NCBI RefSeq assembly: GCF_024349685.1
Contig: NZ_AP025944.1
Coordinates: 998,001-1,062,000, forward strand
From: Pseudomonas sp. LRP2-20
GTDB lineage: Bacteria > Pseudomonadota > Gammaproteobacteria > Pseudomonadales > Pseudomonadaceae
Length of the DNA: 64,000 bases
Direction: 5' to 3'
In this document: one piece after another, positions 46,748-55,961 of the stretch
Layout of the letters: each line of letters begins with the position of its first letter
Numbering within the stretch: the stretch's first letter is position 1
Made by a program: the position numbers and the translations under genes
The notes under the pieces: generated by a model
What the model was told of the DNA's origin: nothing
Seen by the model: only the letters and a program-made list of their open reading frames with translations
The model's database searches: none

Positions 46748-48343
46748 CTACTTCACCTTGGTGGTGGCGAAGTTGTTGTTGGTCAGAGGGTTGATCACGT
46801 AGCCCTCCACGTTGTCACGCATGGCGGTGAACATCTTCGGATGGGCCATGCTGATCCAGGGTTGATCGTCATCGTACACCTTCAAAGCCTCGGCATAGAG
46901 CCTGGCGCGTTCGTCGTTGTCGATCACTTCGCGAGCGCGGGTGATCAGTTCCTGGAATTTGGCATTGCACCAGCGTGCATAGTTCTCGCCGCTTTTGGCG
47001 GCGTCGCAGCTAAGCAGCGGGCTGAGGAAATTGTCCGGGTCTCCGTTGTCGCCGGCCCAGCCGGTGGACACCAGGTCGGCCTCGCCCTTCTTGGCGCGGC
47101 GCAGCATTTCGGCCCATTCCATCACACGGATATCCAGCTTCAGGCCGATCTGCTTGAGGTCAGCCTGCAGCATCTCGGCGGACAGGCGCGGGTTGGGGTT
47201 GGTCGGGCCGCCGCCGTTGCGGGTGAACAGGGTGATCACCGCGCCTTCCGGCACGCCCGCCTGCTTGAGCAGCTCGCGGGCCTTGGCCAGGTCGCGGGGC
47301 GGGTTCTTGTTCTCGGTGTTGTAGCCGATCATGGTCGGCGGATACGGGTTCACGCCGACCAGCGCGTTGCCCTTGCCGAACAGCTGGTCGACGTGAGTCT
47401 GGCGGTCGAAGGCCATGTTGATGGCTTTGCGCACGCGCACGTCGCTCAGGTACTTGTGTTCGGTATTCATCGAGATGTAGCCGGTGACCAGGGCTTCGAT
47501 TTCGTCGACCTTGAGTTTCGGATCTTGCTTGATCAACGGTACGTCATCGGGCTTGGGGTACAGCGCCACCTGGCACTCGTTGGCACGCAGTTTCTGCAGG
47601 CGCACGTTGCTGTCGGTGGCGATGGCGAAGATCAGCGCGTCGGCAGGCGGCTTGCCACGGAAGTAGTCCGGGTTGGGCTTGTAGCGAACCTGGGCGTCCT
47701 TGTTGTAGCGCTGGAAGATGAACGGGCCGGTGCCGATCGGCTTGCTGTTGAGGTCGCCGGTCTTGCCCGCCTTGAGCAGCTGGTCGCCATATTCGGCGGA
47801 GTAGATCGAGGTGAAGGCCATGGCCATGTCGCGCAGGAATGGCGCTTCCGGGCGGCTGAGGGTGATCACCACGGTGTGGTCGTCGGTCTTGGTTACCGAC
47901 TTGAGCAGGTCCTTGAAGGCCATGCTTTCGAAGTACGGGTAGCCGACACTGGTCCTGGCGTGCCAAGGGTGGTTCGGGTCGAGCTGGCGGTTCAGGCTCC
48001 ACAGCACGTCATCGGCGTTGAACGTGCGGGTCGGCGTGAAGTACTCGGTGGTGTGGAACTTGACCCCTTGGCGCAGGTGGAAGGTGTAGGTCAGGCCGTC
48101 GGGCGAAATGTCCCAGCGTTCGGCCAGGGCCGGCTGAATGTCGGTGGTGCCGGGCTTGAAGTCGACCAGGCGGTTGAACACCGTCTCGGCCGAAGCATCG
48201 GCGGTGACCGCAGTGGTGTACTGGACGATGTCGAAGCCTTCCGGGCTGGCTTCGGTGCAGACCACCAGCGGTTTGGCCGCGAGGTTGCCAGCGGCGCCCA
48301 GGATGACCGCTGCCAGGGCAGCGCGGAGCGGTAGCGATGTCAT
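46748..48343 (-). CDS. dppA: Dipeptide-binding periplasmic protein (DppA paralogue 1)
   Basis: Family 5 extracellular solute-binding protein, 531 residues from ATG 48343, with a signal peptide ending near AAGNLAAK (about residue 22). The mature start VVCTEASPEGFDIVQYT and the later GLTYTFHLRQGVKFHTTEYF and YISMNTEHKYLSDVRVRKAINMA blocks are DppA-type. It is the copy directly before dppBCDF, so it is probably the cognate binding protein. Confidence 0.92.
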   Translation of the reverse strand: MTSLPLRAALAAVILGAAGNLAAKPLVVCTEASPEGFDIVQYTTAVTADASAETVFNRLVDFKPGTTDIQPALAERWDISPDGLTYTFHLRQGVKFHTTEYFTPTRTFNADDVLWSLNRQLDPNHPWHARTSVGYPYFESMAFKDLLKSVTKTDDHTVVITLSRPEAPFLRDMAMAFTSIYSAEYGDQLLKAGKTGDLNSKPIGTGPFIFQRYNKDAQVRYKPNPDYFRGKPPADALIFAIATDSNVRLQKLRANECQVALYPKPDDVPLIKQDPKLKVDEIEALVTGYISMNTEHKYLSDVRVRKAINMAFDRQTHVDQLFGKGNALVGVNPYPPTMIGYNTENKNPPRDLAKARELLKQAGVPEGAVITLFTRNGGGPTNPNPRLSAEMLQADLKQIGLKLDIRVMEWAEMLRRAKKGEADLVSTGWAGDNGDPDNFLSPLLSCDAAKSGENYARWCNAKFQELITRAREVIDNDERARLYAEALKVYDDDQPWISMAHPKMFTAMRDNVEGYVINPLTNNNFATTKVK

Positions 48344-48416
48344 GGAAACTCCCTGCATGCATTGATTCCAGCGTAGCCGCCACGGCCCGGGTTGAAGCGG
48401 GCCGTGGCGCCATCGG

Positions 48417-49796
48417 TCAGAGAATGTTGAATGGAATGGTGGTGACCACGCGGAACTCGTCCAGGCTGCCATCGGCCTGGGCCTTGCTGGCGCGGTGTGC
48501 GGTGTAGGTGGCACGGATGCTGGTGTCCTTGAACGGCCCGCTCTGCACCGCGTAACTGGTGCCGATGCCCCACTCGTAGTGGGTTTCGCCGTCCAGGCCG
48601 TTCACGTCATAGGCGGTGCCCCGGTAGTGGGTGCCGTCGATGCCCCAGCCGCGGGCGTTGTACAGGTTGAACTTGAGGCCCGGCACGCCGTACGGCGCCA
48701 TGTTCAGCACGTAGGAAAGCTGCAGGGACTTCTCGTTGGGGCCGTTGAAGTCCGACAGCAGCGAGTTGGCCAGGTAGATGCCGTTGGTTTCGTGCAGGTA
48801 GTCGAAGTACTCGTTGCCGTTGACCTGCTGCCAGGACGCGGTGAGGGTGTGCGCCTGGTGGGTCAGGCCGAACGACAGGCTGTAGGTGTCGTTGTCGATC
48901 TCACCCATCTTCTTGCTGCCTTCGTCCACGGTCTTGTAGTAGTTCAGGCCGGTGGTCAGGGCGAGCACGGCGTTGTCGCCGAGTACGTGGTTGGCGCCGA
49001 AGTAGTACTGGTTCCAGAAGTCGTCGACCTTGGTGGCGTACAGGCTGGTGGTCAGGCTCTTGAACGGCTGGTAGTTGACCCCGGCGGTGCTGGCGCGGTC
49101 GGTCTCGACGCCGGTGGCGCCGTATTCGCTGCGGAACTTGCTCAGGCTTTGTTCGGTACGTGGCGAAACGCGGTCGAAGGTGCCCAGGTCGATCGACAGG
49201 TTGTCGAACTCGGCGCTGTGCAGGAACGCGCCCTGGAAGCTCGACGGCAGCGCACGGTTGCCGATGTAGGCGATCATCGGCGTATCCACCGACTGGCGGC
49301 CGACGGTGAGGGTGGTGTTGGAGACACGTGCCTTGACGTTGGCCAGGCCCATCTTGCTCCACTGGCCGACCGGGTCGCCGTCGCTGTGGGTGAGCGTTCG
49401 GTTGTTCGGCCCGGCGATTGCGGCGCGGCCCTGCTGCAGAGCGATGGCGTTGTAGCCGGCGGCCTCGACGGCAAAGCCGACGGTGCCCTGGGTGAAACCC
49501 GAACTGTAGTTGAGGATGGTGCCCTGCACCCAGTTGTCGCGGCTGTGGGTGTCGTGGCGGGTGCCGTCGCCCTTGTAGTACTTCCACAGTGGTGCGCGGG
49601 TGGCGCGTTCGTGGGCGTACCAGTTGCGGGTGCTGCCGGACAGGCTCTGGCCGTCGATGAAGCCGTTGGCCTGGTCCTGTTCGCTGCTGGATTTGAGGCT
49701 GAACGGGACGTAGTCCTGGCTCTGGGTGTCGGCCTCTGTCACGGCGGAAAAGGTGCCGATGGATAAGGCCAAAGCGGTCAAGGTGAATAGTCTCAA
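48417..49796 (-). CDS. opdP: OprD-family outer-membrane porin (OpdP-like)
   Basis: Substrate-specific porin of 459 residues with signal peptide MRLFTLTALALSIGTFSAVTEA. Family hallmarks are FIDGQSLSGSTRNWYAHERA near the N-terminus, KVRARVSNTTLTVGRQ-type strand in the middle, and a C-terminal strand ending in hydrophobic residues. Its place between dppA paralogues matches the P. aeruginosa dpp locus, where OpdP passes glycine-glutamate type dipeptides. So dipeptide specificity is inferred from context. Confidence 0.88.
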   Translation of the reverse strand: MRLFTLTALALSIGTFSAVTEADTQSQDYVPFSLKSSSEQDQANGFIDGQSLSGSTRNWYAHERATRAPLWKYYKGDGTRHDTHSRDNWVQGTILNYSSGFTQGTVGFAVEAAGYNAIALQQGRAAIAGPNNRTLTHSDGDPVGQWSKMGLANVKARVSNTTLTVGRQSVDTPMIAYIGNRALPSSFQGAFLHSAEFDNLSIDLGTFDRVSPRTEQSLSKFRSEYGATGVETDRASTAGVNYQPFKSLTTSLYATKVDDFWNQYYFGANHVLGDNAVLALTTGLNYYKTVDEGSKKMGEIDNDTYSLSFGLTHQAHTLTASWQQVNGNEYFDYLHETNGIYLANSLLSDFNGPNEKSLQLSYVLNMAPYGVPGLKFNLYNARGWGIDGTHYRGTAYDVNGLDGETHYEWGIGTSYAVQSGPFKDTSIRATYTAHRASKAQADGSLDEFRVVTTIPFNIL

Positions 49797-49918
49797 GGTT
49801 AAAGCTCCCTTTCTGTTCTTTTAGTTATCACCTGGCCTTGTGGGCCGGGTTGCTTGCTGCGGTGTTGCCAGGGTTGCCCGGGGTTGCCGGGCAAAATCGG
49901 GGCGTTGTGTTGGCTGTG

Positions 49919-50016
49919 CCGGCCCTTTCGCGGGGCAAGCCCGCTCCCACAGATTTCCTGAGATCTGCAAGCTTGTGCTGTGCCTGTGGGAGCGGGCTCG
50001 TCCCGCGAAGAGGCCG
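49919..50016. repeat. REP doublet 8
   Basis: Inverted pair between opdP and the next binding-protein gene. Both copies carry variants (CGCGGGGCAAGCCCGC and GCGGGCTCGTCCCGCG). Confidence 0.88.
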
Positions 50017-50030
50017 GTAAGGGCTATTGC

Positions 50031-51623
50031 TCAATCAACACTCACACCGGAAAAGTTATTGCGCCCGAACGGGCTGACCTTGAAATCGGCCACCTTGATG
50101 CTCAGCGGCTGGTTCACCGTGGAATGCGCCACCGGGGTGATCGGCACTTGCTGCTTGAGGCGCTGCTGGGCCTGCTGGTATAGCGCCGTGCGCTGCTCGC
50201 GGTCGGTGACCTGCTTGGCCTGCTTGACCAGGCTGTCGTACTGCGGGTCGCACCACAGCGAATAGTTGTTGCTGCCGATGGCGTCGCAGTTGTAGAGGGT
50301 GCCGAGCCAGTTGTCCGGGTCACCGTTGTCGCCGGTCCAGCCGATCAGAGCGATGTCGTGCTCGCCGCTCTTCATGCGCTTGAGGTATTCGCCCCATTCG
50401 TAGCTGACGATGCGCACCTTGAAGCCGAGCTTGTTCCAGTCGGACTGCAGCATCTCGGCCATCAGTTTGGCGTTGGGGTTGTACGGGCGCTGCACGGGCA
50501 TCGCCCACAGGGTGATCTCGGTGCCTGGCTTGACCCCGGCTTGCTGCAGCAGCTGCTTGGCCTTTTCCGGGTCGAAGGGCGCGTCCTTGAGGCTGTTGTC
50601 ATAGGACCATTGGGTCGGCGGCATGGCATTGACCGCCAGCTGGCCGGAGTCCTGATACACCGCCTGGAGAATGGCCTGCTTGTTCACCGCCATGTCCATG
50701 GCCTGGCGCACTTCCAGGCGGTCGAACGGTGGGTGCTGGGTGTTGTAGGCGATGTAACCAAGGTTGAAGCCCGGCTGCTGCATGACCTGCAGCTTGCCGT
50801 CGGCCTTGAGCGCCGGCAGGTCGGCCGGGCGCGGGTGCAAGGTGACCTGGCATTCATTGCGGCGCAGTTTCTGGATGCGTACCGACGGGTCGGTGTTGAT
50901 CGAGAACACCAGGTTGTCGATCTTCACTTCATCTGGCGCCCAGTAATCCTTGTTGCCCTTGAAGCGGATCTGCGAGTCCTTCTGGTAACGCTGGAACACG
51001 AACGGCCCGGTGCCGATCGGTTGCTGGTTGATGTCGCTGGGGCGCCCGCTGGCCAGCAGCTGCTCGGCGTATTCAGCAGAGAGTATCGAGGCGAAGCTCA
51101 TCGCCAGGTTCTGGATGAATGCGGCGTCGACCTTGTTCAGGCTGAACACCACGGTCATCGGGCCGGTTTTCTCGACCCGGGCGATGTTCTTGTCCAGGCC
51201 CATGCTGACGAAGTAGGGGAATTCGGTGGGGTAGGCCTTACGGAATGGCTGGTCCTTGTCGAGCATGCGGTTGAAGGTGAACAGCACATCGTCGGCGTTG
51301 AAGTCACGGCTTGGCGTGAAGGCCTTGTTGGCGTGGAACTTCACGCCCTCGCGCAGGTGGAAGGTGTAGCGCAGGCCATCGTCGGAGACTTCCCATTTCG
51401 TCGCCAGCGCCGGGTGCACGGCGGTGCCGCCGCGTTCGAATTCCACCAGGCGGTTGTAGATCGGTTCGGCGGCATCGTTGTCGGTGGCGCTGGTGTACTG
51501 GGCGGTGTCGAAGCCGGCCGGGCTGCCTTCGGAGCAGAACACCAGGTTCTTGGCCTGAAGGGCAGGGGCCTGGCTCAGCAGGCCGAGGGCCAGTAGGGTC
51601 GAAAGGCGAGTGACGTGGCGCAT
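50031..51623 (-). CDS. Dipeptide-binding periplasmic protein (DppA paralogue 2)
   Basis: Family 5 solute-binding protein, 530 residues, signal peptide MRHVTRLSTLLALGLLSQAPALQA. The mature N-terminus KNLVFCSEGSPAGFDTAQYT and the block GLRYTFHLREGVKFHANKAF place it with DppA. It lies upstream of opdP and is distinct in sequence from paralogues 1 and 3, suggesting a different peptide preference for a shared permease. Confidence 0.9.
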   Translation of the reverse strand: MRHVTRLSTLLALGLLSQAPALQAKNLVFCSEGSPAGFDTAQYTSATDNDAAEPIYNRLVEFERGGTAVHPALATKWEVSDDGLRYTFHLREGVKFHANKAFTPSRDFNADDVLFTFNRMLDKDQPFRKAYPTEFPYFVSMGLDKNIARVEKTGPMTVVFSLNKVDAAFIQNLAMSFASILSAEYAEQLLASGRPSDINQQPIGTGPFVFQRYQKDSQIRFKGNKDYWAPDEVKIDNLVFSINTDPSVRIQKLRRNECQVTLHPRPADLPALKADGKLQVMQQPGFNLGYIAYNTQHPPFDRLEVRQAMDMAVNKQAILQAVYQDSGQLAVNAMPPTQWSYDNSLKDAPFDPEKAKQLLQQAGVKPGTEITLWAMPVQRPYNPNAKLMAEMLQSDWNKLGFKVRIVSYEWGEYLKRMKSGEHDIALIGWTGDNGDPDNWLGTLYNCDAIGSNNYSLWCDPQYDSLVKQAKQVTDREQRTALYQQAQQRLKQQVPITPVAHSTVNQPLSIKVADFKVSPFGRNNFSGVSVD

Positions 51624-51685
51624 GGCGGTTCCTTTTCCAGCTGTTTACGCCGCCTCGGGGTACGAATGACGGCAACAGTTTGCCG

Positions 51686-51710
51686 ACTCCGTCGCGGATA
51701 GCGTCGGAGT
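51686..51710. repeat. Imperfect inverted repeat between dppA paralogues 2 and 3
   Basis: ACTCCGTCGC and GCGTCGGAGT pair at nine of ten positions around GGATA. It has no T tract. It lies 63 bases upstream of the paralogue 2 start and could be an operator or an attenuating hairpin. A second small hairpin (CCGCCG/CGGCGG) is at 51745-51761. Confidence 0.4.
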
Positions 51711-51776
51711 GGGCACGAGATGCTTGATGGTGGTGAGGTGGCCTCCGCCGTCGATCGGCGGGGGCCGGGACCTACC

Positions 51777-53402
51777 CTATTTGTCCACGCTGACGCCGTA
51801 GAAGGAGTTCAACGCGAATGGGCTGATCTTGAAGTCCTTCACCTTGGTGCTCATCGGCTGGTAGACCGTGGAGTGGGCGATCGGGGTGATAGGCACCTGC
51901 TCCTTGAGGATGTGCTGGGCCTTCTGGTACAGCTCGGTACGCTTGCCCTGGTCGGAGGTGGCCTTGGCCTGCTTGATCAGGTCGTCGTAGGGCTTGTAGC
52001 ACCACTTGGAGAAGTTGTTGCCGTCGATGGCGTCGCAACCGTAGAGGGTGCCGAGCCAGTTGTCCGGGTCACCGTTGTCGCCACTCCAGCCAATCAGCAT
52101 GGCGCCCTGTTCGCCGCCTTTGGATCGCTTGATGTACTCGCCCCACTCGTAGCTGACGATCTTGGCCTTGATGCCGATCTTCGCCCAGTCCGATTGCAGC
52201 ATCTCGGCCATCAGCTTGGCGTTGGGGTTGTATGGGCGCTGTACGGGCATGGCCCACAGGGTGATCTCGGTGCCTTCCTTGACGCCGGCTTTCTTGAGCA
52301 GTTCCTTGGCCTTTTCCGGGTCGTACGGCGCATCCTTGATGCTGGTGTCGTAGGACCACTGGGTCGGTGGCATGCCGTTGACGGCGAGCTGGCCGGCGCC
52401 CTGGTAGACCGATTCGATGATCTTCTTCTTGTCGACGGCCATGTCCAGGGCCTGGCGCACTTCAAGCTTGGCCATCGGGTTAGGCTCGTTGCTGCCCTTG
52501 ATCTTGTCCATCACGTTGTAGGCGATGTAGCCGAGGTTGAAGCCGGCCTGTTGCGGCATCTGCAGGTTCTTGTCGGCCTTCAGCGGCTCGATGTCGGCGG
52601 GGCGCGGGAACAGGGTGACCTGGCACTCGTTCTTCTTCAGCTTCTGCATGCGCACCGAGGCGTCGGTGGTGATGGCGAAGATCAGGTTGTCGATCTTCAC
52701 GTCCTCGGGCTTCCAGTAGTCCTTGTTGCCCTTGAAGCGGATCTGCGCGTCTTTCTGGTACTTGCTGAACACAAATGGGCCAGTACCGATCGGCTTCTGG
52801 TTGATATCGGCGGCCTTGCCGTCCTTGAGCAACTGGTCGGCGTACTCGGCGGACTGGATGGAGGCAAAGCTCATGGCCAGGTTCTGGATGAACGCGGCGT
52901 CCACTTCATTGAGGGTGAACTTCACCGTGTGATCGTCGAGTTTCTCCACCTTGGCGATGTTCTTGTCCATGCCCATGTCGGTGAAGTACGGGAATTCGGT
53001 GGGGTAGGCCTTACGGAAGGGGTGGTTCTTGTCGAGCATGCGGTTGAAGGTGAACAGCACGTCGTCGGCGTTGAATGCGCGGGTCGGCTTGAAGTAGTCG
53101 GTGGTGTGGAACTTGACCCCTTCACGCAGGTGGAAGGTATAGGTCTTGCCGTCCTCAGCCACGTCCCACTTGGTCGCAAGGCCCGGGATGACCGCGGTGC
53201 CACCGCGCTCGAACTGGGTCAGGCGGTTGAACACGGTCTCGGCCGAGGCGTCGAAGTCGGTTCCGGTGGTGTATTGCCCCGGGTCGAAGCCGGCCGGGCT
53301 GCCTTCGGAGCAGAACACCAGGTTGGACGCGGCGTGGGCCAGCGGAGCGCCAGCGAGCAAGCCTGCACCTAGCAGGAACGGAATGACTGCGTGTTTGAGC
53401 AT
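51777..53402 (-). CDS. Dipeptide-binding periplasmic protein (DppA paralogue 3)
   Basis: Family 5 solute-binding protein, 541 residues from ATG 53402, with signal peptide MLKHAVIPFLLGAGLLAGAP and a cut near AHA. The mature start SNLVFCSEGSPAGFDPGQYT resembles paralogue 2. Compared with paralogue 2 it has a small insert, IKGSNEPNPMAKLEVRQALD. It is the first gene of the dpp group on this strand, so the locus promoter should lie just upstream. Confidence 0.9.
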   Translation of the reverse strand: MLKHAVIPFLLGAGLLAGAPLAHAASNLVFCSEGSPAGFDPGQYTTGTDFDASAETVFNRLTQFERGGTAVIPGLATKWDVAEDGKTYTFHLREGVKFHTTDYFKPTRAFNADDVLFTFNRMLDKNHPFRKAYPTEFPYFTDMGMDKNIAKVEKLDDHTVKFTLNEVDAAFIQNLAMSFASIQSAEYADQLLKDGKAADINQKPIGTGPFVFSKYQKDAQIRFKGNKDYWKPEDVKIDNLIFAITTDASVRMQKLKKNECQVTLFPRPADIEPLKADKNLQMPQQAGFNLGYIAYNVMDKIKGSNEPNPMAKLEVRQALDMAVDKKKIIESVYQGAGQLAVNGMPPTQWSYDTSIKDAPYDPEKAKELLKKAGVKEGTEITLWAMPVQRPYNPNAKLMAEMLQSDWAKIGIKAKIVSYEWGEYIKRSKGGEQGAMLIGWSGDNGDPDNWLGTLYGCDAIDGNNFSKWCYKPYDDLIKQAKATSDQGKRTELYQKAQHILKEQVPITPIAHSTVYQPMSTKVKDFKISPFALNSFYGVSVDK

Positions 53403-53791
53403 GGTGGCCTCATTGTTGTCATTTTTGATTTTGAGGTGGCCTCGTGAGCCGACCTGCGGATACTTATGCAGGGGGTATTCCCAATGCAACAGGCACAAGG
53501 ATAGTTGGCGTCAGAAAAGTAGTACGAGCGTACATGAATGTCGCATTCGTATAACTTTCAGCGAAGTTGAACGTTTGCGCAGGCGAAATGATGGCTTTTT
53601 GCGGGATATTTCGGGGCGGGGGAGTGTGTAGGAAGCACCTATATGGTGCGTAGGAAATTTCTCTGTTTCGGGAATTTCACCCGTGGTTCCTGTGGGAGCG
53701 GGCTTGCCCGCGAACTCCGGCCAAGCCGGTGCCAGGCACCGTGTCGCCTTTTTCGCGGGCAAGCCCGCTCCCACAGGTACTGCTTATCGGC
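53403..53791. other. 389-base intergenic region between the dpp locus and the SIMPL gene
   Basis: No gene was found. It contains small palindromes at 53536-53548 (GAATG TCG CATTC) and 53635-53649 (GCACC TATAT GGTGC) that could be operator sites, then the tail-to-tail REP pair. A promoter for the dpp group on the minus strand was sought but none stands out. Confidence 0.55.
53688..53778. repeat. REP doublet 9, opposite orientation
   Basis: Here the left copy reads CCTGTGGGAGCGGGCTTGCC and the right copy is its complement, so the two face the other way from every other pair in the window. The spacer of about 34 bases carries CCGGC repeats. Confidence 0.9.
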
Positions 53792-54508
53792 TTAAGGCAT
53801 CTGCACTTCGATCAGGCCATCAGCATTCATGCTGACTTCGCTGGTGCCGGCCTCGATATCCGGCGCCGGTGCCGCTTCATCGGCCGCCATGGCCTTCATC
53901 GCCATTGGGGCGCTGCGCAGGTAAGGGCGCGGATACCCGGAACTGTTCAGGTTCAGGCTGACCACTTTATAGCCCTTGCCCCCCAGCGCCTCGGTGGCCA
54001 GCTGCGCACGGGCCTTGAACGCATTCACCGCGTCCTTGAGCAGCTCATCCTCGCTGGCCTTGCGCGTGGCCGGGGCAATCGAGAAGTCCATGCCACCCAT
54101 CTTCAGGTCCTGCAGCAGGTCTGCGGTGAGCTGGGACAGGGCCGGGAAGTCGGCACCTTCCAGGCGCAGCTCGGCGCGTTCGCGCCAGCCGGTGATCTTC
54201 TGGCCCTTGCTGTCATAAACCGGGTAGCTGTTACGGCTGCCCTGGCTGATCTTCACGTCCTTGACCTGGCGTGCCTGCTGCACGGCCTTGTTCATGGTTT
54301 CGGTGATCTGCTTGGCGAGCTTGCCTGGGTCGGTATTCTGCGCTTCGCTGTAGAGGGTCACGACCATCAGGTCACGTGCCACTTCCTTGCTGACTTCGGC
54401 GCGCAGCGATACCTGGTTGAAGCGCGGCTCGTCGGCCGCCAGTGCCGGCAGGCTGGCGAGCAGGCCGCAGGACATGATCAGGGCCGCGCCGCGACGTGGG
54501 ATGTGCAT
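53792..54508 (-). CDS. SIMPL-domain (DUF541) periplasmic protein
   Basis: A 238-residue protein with a predicted signal peptide (LIMSCGLLASLPALAADE, cut near residue 24) and a SIMPL domain (LRAEVSKEVARDLMVVTLYS through the C-terminal IEVQMP). Members of this family are periplasmic or outer-surface proteins of unclear function, sometimes linked to oxidative stress. The same gene is found next to roxSR in P. aeruginosa. It is divergent from roxS. Confidence 0.85.
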   Translation of the reverse strand: MHIPRRGAALIMSCGLLASLPALAADEPRFNQVSLRAEVSKEVARDLMVVTLYSEAQNTDPGKLAKQITETMNKAVQQARQVKDVKISQGSRNSYPVYDSKGQKITGWRERAELRLEGADFPALSQLTADLLQDLKMGGMDFSIAPATRKASEDELLKDAVNAFKARAQLATEALGGKGYKVVSLNLNSSGYPRPYLRSAPMAMKAMAADEAAPAPDIEAGTSEVSMNADGLIEVQMP

Positions 54509-54667
54509 GTGTTACTCCTTGGCAATAGTGGGCGTGGAGTCTGGCCATCCATTCCACGCATGGCCCATCAGACCCGGAGCAGTGTAGTGGGTTCAAAAGT
54601 GCCACTATGAACTTGTGACAAAGTGTGGCGCTTTGCCGCATCGCTGCAGCGGGGCGCCCGGCTTCGG

Positions 54668-54673
54668 TATACT
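54668..54673 (+). promoter_or_regulatory. Candidate -10 box of roxSR promoter
   Basis: TATACT lies 32 bases before the roxS start. The -35 region is not recognisable, so the promoter may need an activator. Confidence 0.4.
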
Positions 54674-54704
54674 TCAGCCGATTGAGCACTCATCGGGAGA
54701 GCGC

Positions 54705-55961
54705 ATGCTCGCCGCCGCACAACCGTTATCCGCAACACGCCAGAACCTCTGGCGCCTGACTGTCATTCGCGTTCTGGTCCTGGCCGCCCAGGCAGGCTCC
54801 GTGGGCGTCGCCTACTGGACCGACCTGCTGCCGCTACCCTGGCTGTCGCTGGCCGCCACCCTGGCGCTGTCGTCGATCCTTTGCGCCTTCACCGCCTTGC
54901 GCCTGCGCCTATCGCTGCCGGTCACCGAAACTGAATACGCCCTGCAGCTGGCCTGCGACCTGCTGATTCACAGCGCCTTGCTGTATTACTCCGGCGGCTC
55001 GACCAACCCGTTCGTGTCCTATTACCTGGTGCCGCTGGCGATTGCCGCAGTGACCTTGCCGTGGTTGTATTCGCTGATCCTCTCGGGCATCGCCCTGACC
55101 GCCTACAGCCTGCTGCTGGTGCAGTTCTACCCGCTCGAGGGGCTGCCGATGGCGCGGGACAAGATGCAGGTCTACGGCATGTGGCTGAGTATTGCCCTGG
55201 CCGCCGCCGTGATCACCTTCTTCGCCGCGCGCATGGCCGAAGAACTGCGCCGCCAGGAGCAACTGCGTTCCGAGCGCCGCGAAGAAAGCCTGCGTGACGA
55301 GCAACTGCTGGCCGTCGCCACCCAGGCTGCTGGCGCCGCCCACGAACTGGGCACACCCTTGGCGACCATGAGCGTGCTGCTCAATGAAATGCGCCAGGAC
55401 CACACCGACCCGCTGCTGCAGGAAGACCTGCAGATCCTTCAGGACCAGGTCAAGCTGTGCAAGGAAACCTTGCAGCAACTGGTGCGCGCCGCTGAGGCCA
55501 ACCGCCGCCTGGCGGTGGTCGAGCAGGATGTCACCGCCTGGCTCGACGAGGCGTTGAACCGCTGGCACCTGATGCGCCCGGAGGCCAGCTATCGCTTCCA
55601 GCGCCTGCGCGACGGCCAGGTGCCGCGCCTGACCCCGCCACCGGACCTGACCCAGGCGCTGCTGAACCTGCTGAACAATGCCGCCGATGCCTGCCCCGAT
55701 GACCTGCAGGTGACCCTTGACTGGGATGCCCAGGACATTCTGATCAGCATCCGCGACCATGGCCCCGGCGTGCCGCCGGCCATTGCCGAAGCGATCGGCA
55801 AACCCTTCATTACGACCAAAGGCAAAGGTTTCGGCCTGGGCCTGTTCTTGAGCAAAGCCAGCGTGACCCGTGCGGGCGGTTCGGTGAAACTCTATAGTCA
55901 TGAACAGGGTGGCACCCTGACCGAATTGCGCCTGCCCCATGGCAAGCGAGGAGATGAATGA
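54705..55961 (+). CDS. roxS: Redox-sensing histidine kinase RoxS (RegB/PrrB family)
   Basis: Membrane histidine kinase, 418 residues from ATG 54705. Six hydrophobic segments occupy about residues 20-176. The quinone-binding motif GGSTNPF is at 97-103. The H box AAGAAHELGTPLA has phospho-acceptor His213 in the RegB-type HELGTPL context. Cys252 in VKLCKETL corresponds to the redox cysteine of RegB. The ATP-binding domain follows (NNAADAC, DHGPGVP, GKGFGLGL). It controls respiratory gene expression in pseudomonads. Coupled to roxR by overlap. Confidence 0.93.
   Translation: MLAAAQPLSATRQNLWRLTVIRVLVLAAQAGSVGVAYWTDLLPLPWLSLAATLALSSILCAFTALRLRLSLPVTETEYALQLACDLLIHSALLYYSGGSTNPFVSYYLVPLAIAAVTLPWLYSLILSGIALTAYSLLLVQFYPLEGLPMARDKMQVYGMWLSIALAAAVITFFAARMAEELRRQEQLRSERREESLRDEQLLAVATQAAGAAHELGTPLATMSVLLNEMRQDHTDPLLQEDLQILQDQVKLCKETLQQLVRAAEANRRLAVVEQDVTAWLDEALNRWHLMRPEASYRFQRLRDGQVPRLTPPPDLTQALLNLLNNAADACPDDLQVTLDWDAQDILISIRDHGPGVPPAIAEAIGKPFITTKGKGFGLGLFLSKASVTRAGGSVKLYSHEQGGTLTELRLPHGKRGDE

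Noticed and set aside
51745..51761. Hairpin after dppA paralogue 3 as a terminator
   Set aside because: The stem is only six bases with no T tract on either strand, so it is too weak to list as a terminator.
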